Part shown: positions 43,068 through 52,450 of the stretch, piece after piece
How the letters are laid out: every line of letters begins with the position of its first letter
How positions within the stretch are numbered: the stretch's first letter is position 1
Assembly (NCBI GenBank): GCA_964620445.1
Contig: CAZUHB010000010.1
Span: 1-64,000 of the forward strand
Direction of reading: 5' to 3'
Source of the DNA: CAZUHB01 sp964620445
GTDB lineage: Bacteria; Planctomycetota; B15-G4; CAYZWU01
DNA length: 64,000 nt
Program-made: the position numbers and the translations under genes
The notes under the pieces: generated by a model
What the model was told of the DNA's origin: nothing
The model's input: only the letters and a program-made list of their open reading frames with translations
Databases searched by the model: none

Positions 43068-44453
43068 CTAGGGGAGAGTCCAGGGCGATCGCGGTTCCCT
43101 GTGGAGCCTCTTCGACGCGGCCTCGTCTCGGACGACCTCTTCCTTCGACGGATCCCAGACGATCTTCCGCTCCAGGCGGATTGCGAGATCGCTCATGTGA
43201 GAGACGATGTATGACTGGAAGGCCGATTCGAAGGGGCTGATCGTCTCCTTCCGGCTCTTGGCGCAATCGAGGAAGTTTCTGAAATGGTTGTCGCTCTCGT
43301 AGAGCCGGACCTCTCCCGCGCCGCTGTCGCCGCTGAGAATCAGGGGATCGCTCGCATGGATTCCCTTGCGATCGACGCTCACCCAGCCCTCGGATCCGAA
43401 AAAGGTCGTTCCATGATCGTTGAACGGGCGGTATGCGCTCACTCTCTGCTTGGCCGTGTTGGTGTTGGCGAAGTGCAGTTTCACACCATCCGCAAAGCGG
43501 CATTGAACGTCCCAGTCGCTGATCGTGTTGTAGAGCCCCTTGTTGGGGATCTTGCCTGAACCCTCATACTCAACCGGAGCCAGGTGGCGCGGACCGGCTC
43601 CCCAGAGTGCGATGTCGAGTGGATGAACACCCCAGCCGGCGATGAAACCGAGAGAGTTGTCGTAGACGTGGTTGGTCCCCTCGTGGGTACATCTGTCTTT
43701 CGTGTAGGGCGACATCGGAGCCGGCCCGATCCACATTTCATAGTCGAGATCGTCGGGAACGGGGATCGGCTCGGTCGAACCGCCGTCCTTGTAGAGGCTC
43801 TCGTACCAGCCCGGCGCGATCATACCCGGCGCCCAGACGTCGATCCGTTCGAGCGCGCCGATCCGCCCGCTCCGCGCCAGAGTGCAGGCGGTGCGGAAGC
43901 GTTCGTTCGACCGCTGCTGCGTACCGAACTGGAATACCGCCCCGCTCCGTGCCAGCTCCTTTCTGAGTGCCTGTGCCCACGTCACGGCGATACTCAGGGG
44001 CTTCTCCACGTAGACGTCCTTGCCGGCGCGCACGGCGGCAAGGGCTATCGGTATGTGCCAGTGGTCGGGCGTGGCGATCACGACCGCATCGATGTCGTCC
44101 CGGGCGAGGACTTCGCGGAAGTCGGCCGTGTCGAGACAGCCCTTGAAGGATCCCTTGGCCGACTGCTTTTCGTAATGAGCGTCGATCGCGCCCGCCGTCG
44201 ATTTCCGCCGGCTCGTGAAGGTGTCGCACACGGCCGCGCACTGCACAGCGGGAAAGTTCCAGAAGGCCTTCACTAGATCGTTGCCGCGCCAGCCCGCGCC
44301 GATGAATCCGAGCGCCACGCGCTCCGAAGGGGCGGGGCGCCCCGACGCGCCGAGCGCGGCACGGGTCATGATCGTCGGCGCGGCGAGAGCCGTCGATGCG
44401 CCGAGCGCGGTTTTTTTGACGAAATCACGGCGGGAGATTCTGGTGCGGCTCAT
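43068..44453 (-). CDS. Tat-exported Gfo/Idh/MocA family oxidoreductase (second copy)
   Basis: A 461-aa protein from ATG 44453 (TGGAGAACACC upstream). A twin-arginine leader (RISRRDFVKKTALGASTALAA) precedes the Rossmann motif GFIGAGWRGND, and the second conserved motif VYVEKPLSIAV has the standard EKP. The family catalytic His region is likely in NSLGFIAGWGVHPLDIALW. It differs in sequence from the copy at 6.8 kb, which lacks EKP, so the two are not a recent duplication. These exported oxidoreductases include sugar dehydrogenases and GH109-type NAD-dependent glycosidases. It lies 22 bp behind the S9 peptidase gene and is probably co-transcribed with it; its stop abuts that of the ArsR gene. 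Confidence 0.88.
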   Translation of the reverse strand: MSRTRISRRDFVKKTALGASTALAAPTIMTRAALGASGRPAPSERVALGFIGAGWRGNDLVKAFWNFPAVQCAAVCDTFTSRRKSTAGAIDAHYEKQSAKGSFKGCLDTADFREVLARDDIDAVVIATPDHWHIPIALAAVRAGKDVYVEKPLSIAVTWAQALRKELARSGAVFQFGTQQRSNERFRTACTLARSGRIGALERIDVWAPGMIAPGWYESLYKDGGSTEPIPVPDDLDYEMWIGPAPMSPYTKDRCTHEGTNHVYDNSLGFIAGWGVHPLDIALWGAGPRHLAPVEYEGSGKIPNKGLYNTISDWDVQCRFADGVKLHFANTNTAKQRVSAYRPFNDHGTTFFGSEGWVSVDRKGIHASDPLILSGDSGAGEVRLYESDNHFRNFLDCAKSRKETISPFESAFQSYIVSHMSDLAIRLERKIVWDPSKEEVVRDEAASKRLHREPRSPWTLP

Positions 44454-44475
44454 GGTGTTCTCCAAAAAGGTTACC

Positions 44476-46548
44476 TTATTTTGCCACCCGGCGAGGGTCG
44501 TCGGCAAGGTGCTCGCGGAAATAGGACGCCATGAGCTGGGCGAAGTACGGTCCGTCGGTCCCCCTGAAATAGTGATCGCCCTGGGGAAAAACAGCCAGGT
44601 CGTGCTGCTTGCCTGCGTCGATGAGCGCCCGCGCCATGCGCATCGTCGTGGAGAAGGGCGCGTTGACGTCGGCCGTGCCGTGAAGGAGGAGGAGCTTGCC
44701 CTTCAGGTTCCGGGCGAGCGGCGGGTTGGAGCCGGCCGCGTAACCTTCGGGGTTGTTCTTGGGCAATCCCATGTAGGGTTCGTTGATCGCCGGAGACTCG
44801 GTCAGGTCCCCCGGCGCGCCGGCGATCCCGACGTGAAAGACGTCGGGCGCGGTCAGCATGGCACGTAGTGCGAAATACCCGCCCCACGAGGCACCGAAGA
44901 TACCGACCCGGTCGAGATCGATATAGGGCCGCTCGGCGGCGATCTGGCGCAGTGCGGCCACATGGTCGGGGATCTCTATCTGGCCGATCCGGCCGTACGA
45001 GGCGTCCTGGAATCTTTTGCCCCGCTCCGTGGTGCCGCGGCAATCGACGATGAAAGTGATGAATCCAAGCTGGGCAAACGCCCGCGCCCGCGACACGAGC
45101 GGATAGGGAGTGACAAACGTGTTGGGAACCACCGTGATGAAAGGGCCGGCGTAAATGAAATCGATCACGGGGTATTTTTTCTGGGGATCAAAATCTCGCG
45201 GCTTGAAGAGGACGCCGTAAAGATCGGTCTCACCGTCATCGGCCTTGACGACGAATTCCTCGGGCGCCGTCCAGCCGATCGTTTCGAGCGCCGAAGCGTC
45301 CGCCCTCGCGATGGTGAGCCTGAGCGCGCCGTCCCTGTCGCGCAGCTCGGTCACCGGAGGGCGCTGGGTGCTCGAATGGGTGTCCACGAAGAACTGCATC
45401 GACGGCGACATCTGGATCTCGTGGTCGCCGGCTCCTTCGGTCAGCCTCATGAATCCGGAGCCGTCCAGATCCGCACGGTAGAGGTGCGTGTCGTAGAGCC
45501 GCTCCTCGCCGTTCGCCAGGACGAAGACCTGCTCCGTCTCCGCGTCGACGGCCACCACCCGCGAAACGGGGAATGAACCGCTCGTGACCCGACCAAGCAG
45601 TTTGCCGTCCAGGTTGTAGTGGTAGACGTGACGCCAGCCGTCCCGTTCGGAGAGCCAGAGAAACCGGTCGGTCCCCTCGAGAGGCGTGAAGAGGTCGCGC
45701 CATCCGCCGGTGATGAAATCGAGCCCTCCCACGAAAGTCTCCTGTTTCTCGGTCACGATGATCCGGCTCTCGCCCGACTCCCGGTCGGCCGCCATGAGCG
45801 AGAGGCGCTTCGCGTCGCGCGTCATCCGAAGAAAGAGAAGCTCGCTCCCGTCCTCGCTCCATCCGACGAGAAAAATATAGATGTCTTCCCAGGCACCGAT
45901 TTCGACGGTTGTTTTTTCTCCCGTCTTCCTGTGGAAGAGAGCGAGTTCGAAGCGCCCGAAAGTGTCGCCCGTCTTGCCATAGACCACCTCGCGCACGCTT
46001 TCCAGAGCGTTGGAGTAGTCGATTATCGGCAGGTGGTGTACGTTGCGCACATCGAGGCACGGCGTGGCGAAGTACTGTCCATCAGGCGACCAGCCCTCGG
46101 GAGCGATCTGCCAGATCAGGTCGTCTTCGCCGCCGCTGGTGAGGGCGCGTCCCTCGGAAGAGCCCTTTTCGAAGAGTTTGAGATCATTGTTCTCGACCTT
46201 TATGGAGTGATCGAAACCTGGTGAATAGACGCGGCCGTTCTTCGAGCGCGGTTTTTCGGACGACCAGTTTTTTTTCTGTTCATGGGAAAGACGGCCGATC
46301 TCGTTCTTCTGGGGATCGACAAAGTGAGCGCCCAGTGAGTCTCTGAACCAGAACGACGTTCCGTCGTCGAACCATTCCGCCTTGATGCGGGCATCCTTGA
46401 CGGAGGAGGGCGCCCTCAGGAACTGCATCACCGCGGTCCGTTCCTGGTCAGTGAAATCCTGACCGTCGGCCGAAGCGGGCAGCATGAGGCAGGACGACAG
46501 AGTCGCGAGCGTCATCAAAAGAGTTCGGCGGCTGGAGATCTTCATCAT
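44476..46548 (-). CDS. secreted S9 prolyl oligopeptidase/DPPIV-type peptidase (second copy)
   Basis: A 690-aa protein from ATG 46548 (GGAAAGGAG 3-4 nt upstream). The leader SSRRTLLMTLATLSSC LMLP has features of both Sec and lipoprotein signals (Cys20). The N-terminal beta-propeller carries DPPIV-type strands (EGWSPDGQYFATP, DGSELLFLRM). The hydrolase domain carries Ser554 in GASWGG, Asp627 in HGTADVNAPF and His659 in PQGDHYFRG. It shares the fold but little sequence with the enzyme at 19 kb and belongs to another DPPIV subgroup. Likely cleaves N-terminal dipeptides in the periplasm. It heads an operon with the second Gfo/Idh gene. Confidence 0.9.
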   Translation of the reverse strand: MMKISSRRTLLMTLATLSSCLMLPASADGQDFTDQERTAVMQFLRAPSSVKDARIKAEWFDDGTSFWFRDSLGAHFVDPQKNEIGRLSHEQKKNWSSEKPRSKNGRVYSPGFDHSIKVENNDLKLFEKGSSEGRALTSGGEDDLIWQIAPEGWSPDGQYFATPCLDVRNVHHLPIIDYSNALESVREVVYGKTGDTFGRFELALFHRKTGEKTTVEIGAWEDIYIFLVGWSEDGSELLFLRMTRDAKRLSLMAADRESGESRIIVTEKQETFVGGLDFITGGWRDLFTPLEGTDRFLWLSERDGWRHVYHYNLDGKLLGRVTSGSFPVSRVVAVDAETEQVFVLANGEERLYDTHLYRADLDGSGFMRLTEGAGDHEIQMSPSMQFFVDTHSSTQRPPVTELRDRDGALRLTIARADASALETIGWTAPEEFVVKADDGETDLYGVLFKPRDFDPQKKYPVIDFIYAGPFITVVPNTFVTPYPLVSRARAFAQLGFITFIVDCRGTTERGKRFQDASYGRIGQIEIPDHVAALRQIAAERPYIDLDRVGIFGASWGGYFALRAMLTAPDVFHVGIAGAPGDLTESPAINEPYMGLPKNNPEGYAAGSNPPLARNLKGKLLLLHGTADVNAPFSTTMRMARALIDAGKQHDLAVFPQGDHYFRGTDGPYFAQLMASYFREHLADDPRRVAK

Positions 46549-46626
46549 CGACTCCTTTCCGGGACGCGACAGGGGGGATGGTCCGCATCGAAGGACAAAC
46601 GGCGGCGTGGCGCCGAGGTTGTGTCT

Positions 46627-46654
46627 TTTATACTCGATTGGCTTCCACTGTCCA
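46627..46654 (-). promoter_or_regulatory. candidate sigma-70 promoter of the second S9 peptidase operon
   Basis: Minus-strand TGGACA (5/6) is followed after 16 bp by TATAAA (5/6). A leader of about 72 nt precedes the ATG at 46548. Confidence 0.5.
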
Positions 46655-46698
46655 CCGGGCGCGCAGAATTTTGCCCCCGCGAGAACGCGATGGAATCC

Positions 46699-46727
46699 TT
46701 GCTATTTGCTCTCTCGAAGTATAGAAT
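46699..46727 (+). promoter_or_regulatory. candidate sigma-70 promoter of the 650-aa beta-helix gene
   Basis: TTGCTA (4/6) is followed after 17 bp by TAGAAT (5/6). A leader of about 52 nt precedes the ATG at 46787. Confidence 0.5.
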
Positions 46728-46786
46728 TAGACACATAAGAAAGGTCTCCAGATCTCTGGAAACCGCTTTTTCGGGAAGGTGCTGTC

Positions 46787-48739
46787 ATGAAATTCTCCCC
46801 GTCTCTTTTTCTTGCTCTAATTGTCGCATTCCTGCTCCACGGCGCCGACAGCTCCGCACAGGAACTCGAAAGGGGCTCGCGAAGTCCGGACGGCCGGAGC
46901 GTCATTCCGGCAGCGGGATCGAAAGCGACCGTTCAGTTGTACGGAACGGCCGCTCAGAGCCCGTCCGAGATCCGGCCTGGAGGGAGCCATCGCTATCTGA
47001 GCCGGTTCTCCGACGGCGGCAGCGGCCGGCTCGCGGCCGCAGTGGACGGTGTCGGAACGGCGCCGACCGTTCTCGTTCTCGATATCGACGACACTCTCGG
47101 AAAGAACCTGACCGTGCCCGAGACGATCGATCTCGTTCACCTCGGCGCGGCGCTGATCGATCTGGCCGGACATGCGCTCGACATCGAGGGCGGCCTCTTT
47201 GCCGGGCGCGATCAGGTTTTCGCGGGAGCGGGGGAGGTCGTCTTTTCGCCGAACACGATGGAGCGGATCCTTCCGCAGTGGTGGGGGGGTAACACCTCCC
47301 AGAGCGTCCAGGCCGCGATGACGGCTGCTGTCGGTTGCGGGGCGGAACTCTACCTCCCCGGGGGGGACTACATTTTCACCGATACGGTGTCCCACGATTT
47401 TGCCCACACCGCCCTCGATATCCACAGTTTCACGATTCGGGGCGCCGGCCCGGGCCACACGGTCATCTACAACCAGACCAACGGCGAGCCAGCCATCCGG
47501 ATCGGCACGGTGAATACGCCCGCCGACTGGGCCTGGTTCGTCACCATCGGCGGCCTCGAGATCACCACATCGGGCGCCGGCGGAAACGGCATCGAGGTCA
47601 AGGATGTCTGGAACGGCCGGATCCACGACTGCTACATTCACGATCTGCACGGCGACGGGATCTTCATGGAAGCGGGCGAGCTGGTCGACGTCTGCCTCTG
47701 CAAGACCTGGCAGATCGATCGCTCCGTTATCTTTTCGAACAAGGGATACGGCATCAATCTCGAGGGAACCGATTACGAGGAGGTCTCCTTCAACATCGTC
47801 ATGGAGTATCTCGACGTGGAGTGCAACGAGCTGGGAGGGATCTTCGCGGCCACGGAGCGGGCCCAGATCACCAACTCGATTTTCGCCTACAACGGAACAG
47901 ACGCGACCTCTCACGGCGGGGTCCATGTGACCGGCGTGGTGGGCCAGTGGGTGCACAACAACATCGTTGCCGGGAACGGGTTCGAGGCCAATTTCCCTTA
48001 CGACCTCTACGTCGACAGCGCGCTCGAGACCTCGATCGTGGAAAACAGTTTCGCGCGCGTCGAGTTTTACGGGCGCGTCCAACCGGACAACTTCATCGTT
48101 CTCGGCAATCCGGACGGTCTGATCAACACGGGCGCCGCCAACGTGGAGGTCAAGCTCAATAAGTTCGGTTCGGGTTACCCATCCTCGCCGTTCACCGCGA
48201 TCGTGGGTTCGTCCCAGCTCACCAATGTGGAGCTCGACAACAACATTTTCCACATCGAGTCGAACGACAGGCGGTACGCCTTCGATCCGGCCACCAAGGT
48301 GACGTACACGCAATACGGCGACCCGACCCTCGCGAATCAGAGTCTCAAGTTCGCCGATCCCGCAACCGGAACGGCCGACACCTATATCGAGCGCGGCGGT
48401 CCCGGTGTGGTCAAGGTGACGGGCGGTGTGGCACAAGCGATTCAGATCGTGCAATCGGTCGGAAGCACGGTCGGCATCGACTGCGCCCAGGGGTTGAGCG
48501 CGCTCCACACGCTGGCCGAAAACACGACGGTTATAGCCCCTGTCAATCCGGTGCCGGGCGCGATCCTCAACCTGATCGTGTTTCAGGGCTATGGCAACTA
48601 CACGATCGACTTCGATCCGATCTTCAAGAAGGCCGAGCCCTTCACCGTGTCGAGTTTGCACTACTCGTCGATACGGTTCCTCTACACCGGTCTCTACTGG
48701 ATCCAGCTCGGCGGGGCGGCGATCGACGCGCCGCTATGA
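46787..48739 (+). CDS. secreted right-handed parallel beta-helix protein
   Basis: A 650-aa protein from ATG 46787 with GGAAGG upstream and a Sec signal peptide (to about residue 25). Residues about 150-450 show the right-handed beta-helix pattern found in pectate-lyase/tailspike proteins. There is a leading ILPQWWGG...QSVQAAMTAAVGCGAELYLPGG block and regular coils such as DCYIHDLHGDGIF, EVSFNIVMEYLDVECNELGG and ITNSIFAYNG. C-terminal 130 residues are beta-rich. Catalytic residues cannot be assigned. The protein may bind or cleave polysaccharide. The minus-strand DUF4382 gene converges on it. It is not closely similar to the two paralogous beta-helix proteins at 50 and 55 kb, which share a different C-terminal domain. 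Confidence 0.8.
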   Translation: MKFSPSLFLALIVAFLLHGADSSAQELERGSRSPDGRSVIPAAGSKATVQLYGTAAQSPSEIRPGGSHRYLSRFSDGGSGRLAAAVDGVGTAPTVLVLDIDDTLGKNLTVPETIDLVHLGAALIDLAGHALDIEGGLFAGRDQVFAGAGEVVFSPNTMERILPQWWGGNTSQSVQAAMTAAVGCGAELYLPGGDYIFTDTVSHDFAHTALDIHSFTIRGAGPGHTVIYNQTNGEPAIRIGTVNTPADWAWFVTIGGLEITTSGAGGNGIEVKDVWNGRIHDCYIHDLHGDGIFMEAGELVDVCLCKTWQIDRSVIFSNKGYGINLEGTDYEEVSFNIVMEYLDVECNELGGIFAATERAQITNSIFAYNGTDATSHGGVHVTGVVGQWVHNNIVAGNGFEANFPYDLYVDSALETSIVENSFARVEFYGRVQPDNFIVLGNPDGLINTGAANVEVKLNKFGSGYPSSPFTAIVGSSQLTNVELDNNIFHIESNDRRYAFDPATKVTYTQYGDPTLANQSLKFADPATGTADTYIERGGPGVVKVTGGVAQAIQIVQSVGSTVGIDCAQGLSALHTLAENTTVIAPVNPVPGAILNLIVFQGYGNYTIDFDPIFKKAEPFTVSSLHYSSIRFLYTGLYWIQLGGAAIDAPL

Positions 48740-48760
48740 TTGCATGAACGTTCGTGATTC

Positions 48761-49918
48761 CTAAAAGGTGATGTCGAGCGTTGTGGTCTGCCCGGATGTG
48801 ACTGTGACAGTGAACTCCTGGGTCGTCCAACCGAAGGTGGAGGCGGTCACGGTGTACGTCCCCTCGGCGAGCTCCACCGAGTACCGGCCGTCATTGGCGA
48901 CCGAAATTGACTCGACCTCGATCTCCTCGTCGGCTCTTTCGGTACGAAAGACAATGTCCTTCCTGAAGCTCAGGGCCGCGTGCTGTTCCCAGTTACCGCC
49001 GAGGATCGACACCTCTCCCGAGAGCGTACCTGTGTCGGTAAATGGGAGAGTGAAATCCTCGTGGGCAATCGTATCGGGAGAAAGGTCGACTTTTCGGGCC
49101 TTGGCCATCATTCCTTCCGCCGTCGACACGAGATTATACGATCCCGGCGGAACGATGATCGCGTAGTCGCCGGAACCGTTTGTCAGCGAAAAGGCAATGA
49201 CACTGACCTCGTCCCTCGGATCGGAGGCGTTCCGATCGTAGACCTGCAGACTGATAGCCGCTTTTTCGATCGCGCCGCCGCTCAGATCGTCCACCCGTCC
49301 CTTGATGAAAGCGGCGTCACTCTCGGTCAAGACCCTGATCACCGGCTTGAGAATCCACTTTCCACTGTTTCCGGCCTTGACGACCGACCGGGAAGCGTCG
49401 AAATCGAGAAGGAGATCGGTCGTTTCGTTTTCGTTGATCACGAATCCGTGGATCACCTTGATACCGCTCGAGAAAGCGCTCGGAACCTTGAGCTCGTGGC
49501 AGTCGTTGGCCTTGTCGATGATGTAATTCGCGTGGGGGTGGATTTCACTGAGGATGTTGACTCCATTGTCGGGCGTCTTGCTGAGAATGAGCCGCAGCTG
49601 GTTGTAGTGCCCCTCGTCGAGATCGACGATGCCGAGATGCTGTCTGAGCCCGCCGACCAGCTCGAGCAGGTTGCACGTCGTGTGCGGTGAGGACACATGG
49701 TGCCAGCCGCCCCCCTTCTTGTGGACGTGCACGCTCCCAACGGTCACGTAGACCGCGCTGTAGTCATCGGTGGGCGCATCGGACATGGTCACCGTCATCG
49801 AACCGCTGTTGTTGTTTTCCACGGTGATCTGATGTTTGTCCGAATCGCCGTCCCCGCAGGAGAGGAGGATCGGAATCGATCCGACGACGAGGAGAAAGGC
49901 AACGATGTTGGTTCGCAT
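48761..49918 (-). CDS. DUF4382 lipoprotein with carboxypeptidase-regulatory-like domains
   Basis: A 385-aa protein from ATG 49918; an in-frame ATG at 49951 is also possible. The lipobox IPILLSCGDG predicts a lipid-anchored Cys at about residue 20. The DUF4382 domain (TVTMSDAPTDDYSAVYVTVGSVHVH through VIRVLTESDAAF) occupies the first 180 residues of the mature protein. It is followed by two PEGA/CarboxypepD_reg-like beta modules (SGGAIEKAAISLQVYD; TYTVTASTFGWTTQEF). Such proteins sit in the outer membrane or on the surface of Bacteroidota and related phyla. Function unknown. It lies between two beta-helix genes and is convergent with the first. Confidence 0.85.
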   Translation of the reverse strand: MRTNIVAFLLVVGSIPILLSCGDGDSDKHQITVENNNSGSMTVTMSDAPTDDYSAVYVTVGSVHVHKKGGGWHHVSSPHTTCNLLELVGGLRQHLGIVDLDEGHYNQLRLILSKTPDNGVNILSEIHPHANYIIDKANDCHELKVPSAFSSGIKVIHGFVINENETTDLLLDFDASRSVVKAGNSGKWILKPVIRVLTESDAAFIKGRVDDLSGGAIEKAAISLQVYDRNASDPRDEVSVIAFSLTNGSGDYAIIVPPGSYNLVSTAEGMMAKARKVDLSPDTIAHEDFTLPFTDTGTLSGEVSILGGNWEQHAALSFRKDIVFRTERADEEIEVESISVANDGRYSVELAEGTYTVTASTFGWTTQEFTVTVTSGQTTTLDITF

Positions 49919-50038
49919 TCTTCGAGCCCCGCTAAACGACCTTGTTCTCATTGCTCGTCTCTCATTGTACCACGGCGTTCATCGGTATCGAAAATAATAG
50001 CTCAAGTTGATGCAAGGTCGACCGGGACAGACTGATGA

Positions 50039-50081
50039 CGCCGAAGGGGAGCGAAAAAACAGTTTCCGCTCCCCTTCGGCG
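50039..50081. terminator. 15-bp perfect inverted repeat downstream of the 524-aa beta-helix gene
   Basis: CGCCGAAGGGGAGCG pairs perfectly with its complement at 50067-50081, closing a 13-nt A-rich loop. It lies 27-70 bp beyond the stop of the leftward beta-helix gene and before the DUF4382 gene. There is no U-tract on either side, so termination is assumed from position and stem strength. Confidence 0.6.
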
Positions 50082-50107
50082 ATGATGAGAAGTCAGTCTC
50101 GATCAGG

Positions 50108-51682
50108 TCACTCGACGTCGAGAACCATCAGATTCGTCAGCAGCGTGTACGGCCCGCCCCAGGGGCCGACGAGCGCCTGGAACGGTTTCTGTTCGCCCGC
50201 TGCCCACGATGACGGCACGGTGGCCGGAAAGGCGAGCACACCCTGCGCGGGCACGGTGCCGATAGTCCACTGCGCGGCGATCGGCCAGAAGTGGAGGGCA
50301 CCGTGGGCGGTCTGCATCGGCGAGGGGAGCAGATCGGAACCGAGCGCCAGGATCACCGGCGCGGTCGGGTAACCGATTACCTTGATCTCGATGCTGCCGC
50401 CGGGGACGACCTGGCCGGAACTGTAGAGATGGTAGTAGAATTCATCGCCGCCGATGTCGACTGTTCCCGTCGCCACACGCGGATCACCCTCGCAATCCTC
50501 GGTCTGGATGCCGGGCGCCGCGTTCGAGCCGGCGTCTCTGCACGGCGAAGTATAGGCCAGGTGGTAGTCGTCATCGATCTCGTCGGCGAAGAGCGGATCG
50601 GAGGAGATGTTACCCGTGCCCGTCGGCCAGCCGCCCTCGACGCAGCAGTAGTTGACGTCCGGCGAGGCGTTGACCACGTGAATCTCGGGATCGCTGTTCA
50701 GGGCGACATTGTGCCAGAAGATCGTGTTCGTGATGGCGATCGCCCTATCCTGGCAGTGGATGCCGCCGCCGCAAAGCGCTTCGTTTCCGTAGACCGTGTT
50801 GTTCGTCACCGTCGGGTCGGCATTGCCCTCGCAGTGGATGCCACCGCCATCCCATCCGGCCCTGTTCCTGTAGATCATATTGTCCGCGATCAGCGGTGCC
50901 GAGAGATTGTTTACGTTGATTCCGCCTCCTTGATGGGCGGAATCGTTGGAGTCGACCACGTTCCGGGCGAAGACGGAGATCGAGCCGTTGAAATGGATGG
51001 CGCCGCCGGCGTCCGCGTTGTTGTCGACGAAGAGATTTTTCTCGATCACCGAGTCGTCGTGACCGCAGCAGATCGCCCCGCCGAAGCCCCCGGAGTTCTG
51101 GGAGAATCGGTTGCCGTCGATCGCCAGACTCGAGGCATAGGCGGCCGCGATGCCGCCCCCCTCGTAGGATGCGCTGTTTTGGGTGATGACGTTGTTCGTG
51201 ATCACCGAGAGCGAGGAGTAACAGTAGATTCCACCGCCCGAACCCCACGTGGAGAGCGCGGCATTGTTCTCGATGATGTTGTTCCTGATCGCTGGCGACG
51301 AGTTCACGATGCGCAGCCCGCCGCCATCGGACGAGGCCGCACCGTTCGTGATCGTGAACCCGTCGAGCGCGGCCGTGGCCGGCTCGCCGCCGATGCAGAG
51401 CACAACACTTTCGGCCTGGTTCCCGTCGATCGTGGTGACCAGCGGCCCGCTCTCGCTTCTGACCACGATGTTCTTACCGGTGAAGTCGATGTTCTCCACG
51501 TAGGTACCCGGCCTGACAACAATCGTATCCCCGTTGAACGACGCGCCGATCGCGTCCTGGATCGATGTGAAATCGTCTGGAACGTGGATCGTCGCGCAGA
51601 AGGCGCTCCCGGCGACACCGAAGAAAAGGACCGCGAAAAGAATCGAACCGATCGCCGTGAATAGACTGTCCCTGTGTTTCAT
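50108..51682 (-). CDS. secreted right-handed parallel beta-helix protein (paralogue A)
   Basis: A 524-aa protein from ATG 51682 with a strong GAGGAGG site. Signal peptide to about residue 29, then TIHVPDDFTSIQDAI and GDTIVVRPGTYVENIDFTGK, the typical lead of DUF1565-type beta-helices. About ten coils follow of the form AIRNNIIENNAA, VITNNVITQNSASYEGGGI and NTVYGNEALCGGGIHC. After GDPRVATGTVDIGGDEF comes a C-terminal beta-domain of about 120 residues (VVPGGSIEIKVIGYP ... PWGGPYTLLTNLMVLDVE). The same domain ends paralogue B at 54.7 kb. The repeated Gly/Asn coils suggest surface display. Role unknown. Confidence 0.82.
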   Translation of the reverse strand: MKHRDSLFTAIGSILFAVLFFGVAGSAFCATIHVPDDFTSIQDAIGASFNGDTIVVRPGTYVENIDFTGKNIVVRSESGPLVTTIDGNQAESVVLCIGGEPATAALDGFTITNGAASSDGGGLRIVNSSPAIRNNIIENNAALSTWGSGGGIYCYSSLSVITNNVITQNSASYEGGGIAAAYASSLAIDGNRFSQNSGGFGGAICCGHDDSVIEKNLFVDNNADAGGAIHFNGSISVFARNVVDSNDSAHQGGGINVNNLSAPLIADNMIYRNRAGWDGGGIHCEGNADPTVTNNTVYGNEALCGGGIHCQDRAIAITNTIFWHNVALNSDPEIHVVNASPDVNYCCVEGGWPTGTGNISSDPLFADEIDDDYHLAYTSPCRDAGSNAAPGIQTEDCEGDPRVATGTVDIGGDEFYYHLYSSGQVVPGGSIEIKVIGYPTAPVILALGSDLLPSPMQTAHGALHFWPIAAQWTIGTVPAQGVLAFPATVPSSWAAGEQKPFQALVGPWGGPYTLLTNLMVLDVE

Positions 51683-51849
51683 GATAAACCTCCTCTTTCA
51701 ATAGCCGGAAAAAATCGTCCTGGATCCTGCGAAACTCCGGGCGGGCCTCGACTAGATTTCCTGATCCCTGCTGTTTCGTTGATGGTTGGTCGGCTCGAAA
51801 ATTGGCTTTCCGCACCATTAGGTGCAAGCGTGTTTGCCGCCGGATCGTC

Positions 51850-51877
51850 TCGACATGGTTCTTGTTTTTTCGATAAT
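51850..51877 (+). promoter_or_regulatory. candidate sigma-70 promoter of the 115-aa membrane protein gene
   Basis: TCGACA (5/6) is followed after 16 bp by GATAAT (5/6). A leader of about 75 nt precedes the ATG at 51960. Confidence 0.4.
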
Positions 51878-51959
51878 TTTTGCGAGAGTCGTACCTGTTC
51901 GGATTCGATCCTCCCGTCGCACCGGATCGACGTGGCCGGAAAAGAAAGGAGTGCAACAG

Positions 51960-52307
51960 ATGTACGTCCCAACCACACCGCCGCCCCCTTCCCGCCGAGC
52001 GCGCGAGCTGGGCGAGAGAATGGCTGAACTGATCCGGATCTTCCGGGAGAACGATCCCGATTTGAACCTGCTCGACGTACGCCAGGCGATGAAGGTCGCC
52101 GAGGCTGACGTGCGGTCCGAGATCGGCGGAGCCGCCGTTTCCACATCCCTCATGGTGGCGCTCCTCATCGGACTCGCTGTTGCCGGCCTGCTCTTCGCGC
52201 TCGTCCTCTACCGCACGGGAATGAATTCGAGCATACTCCTGTGCGCGGCCATCGCGGGTATTGCCGCGATCGTCATCGTTGTCGCCGTCATCGCCTCGCG
52301 GCGGTGA
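51960..52307 (+). CDS. 115-aa membrane protein with two C-terminal transmembrane helices
   Basis: Starts at ATG 51960 (AAGGAG 8 nt upstream). Residues 1-55 are hydrophilic and helical, beginning with a Pro-rich stretch (YVPTTPPPPSRRARELGERM), then ELIRIFRENDPDLNLLDVRQAM. Two transmembrane helices follow at about 60-82 and 90-112 (VALLIGLAVAGLLFALVLYR; LLCAAIAGIAAIVIVVAVIA). The family is not recognised. It sits just ahead of the ECF sigma gene (144-bp gap) on the same strand and is divergent from beta-helix paralogue A. It could be part of the envelope-signalling unit that follows. Confidence 0.75.
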   Translation: MYVPTTPPPPSRRARELGERMAELIRIFRENDPDLNLLDVRQAMKVAEADVRSEIGGAAVSTSLMVALLIGLAVAGLLFALVLYRTGMNSSILLCAAIAGIAAIVIVVAVIASRR

Positions 52308-52450
52308 AACGGAATCCGAACGACAGCATGAATCTGCCATCACTCCCACCACGGCCTGCGTAAGCTTTTGTGAAGACGGGCGCGGCAATTTGTCTTTTTG
52401 ATGAGAATTCGTCGGCCCCATTCGGCCCGCCTCCGTCTAAACGGGCAAAA

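Noticed and set aside
46817..48661. 614-codon minus-strand open frame opposite the 650-aa beta-helix gene
   Set aside because: Antisense shadow; the plus strand has a signal peptide, promoter and beta-helix coils.
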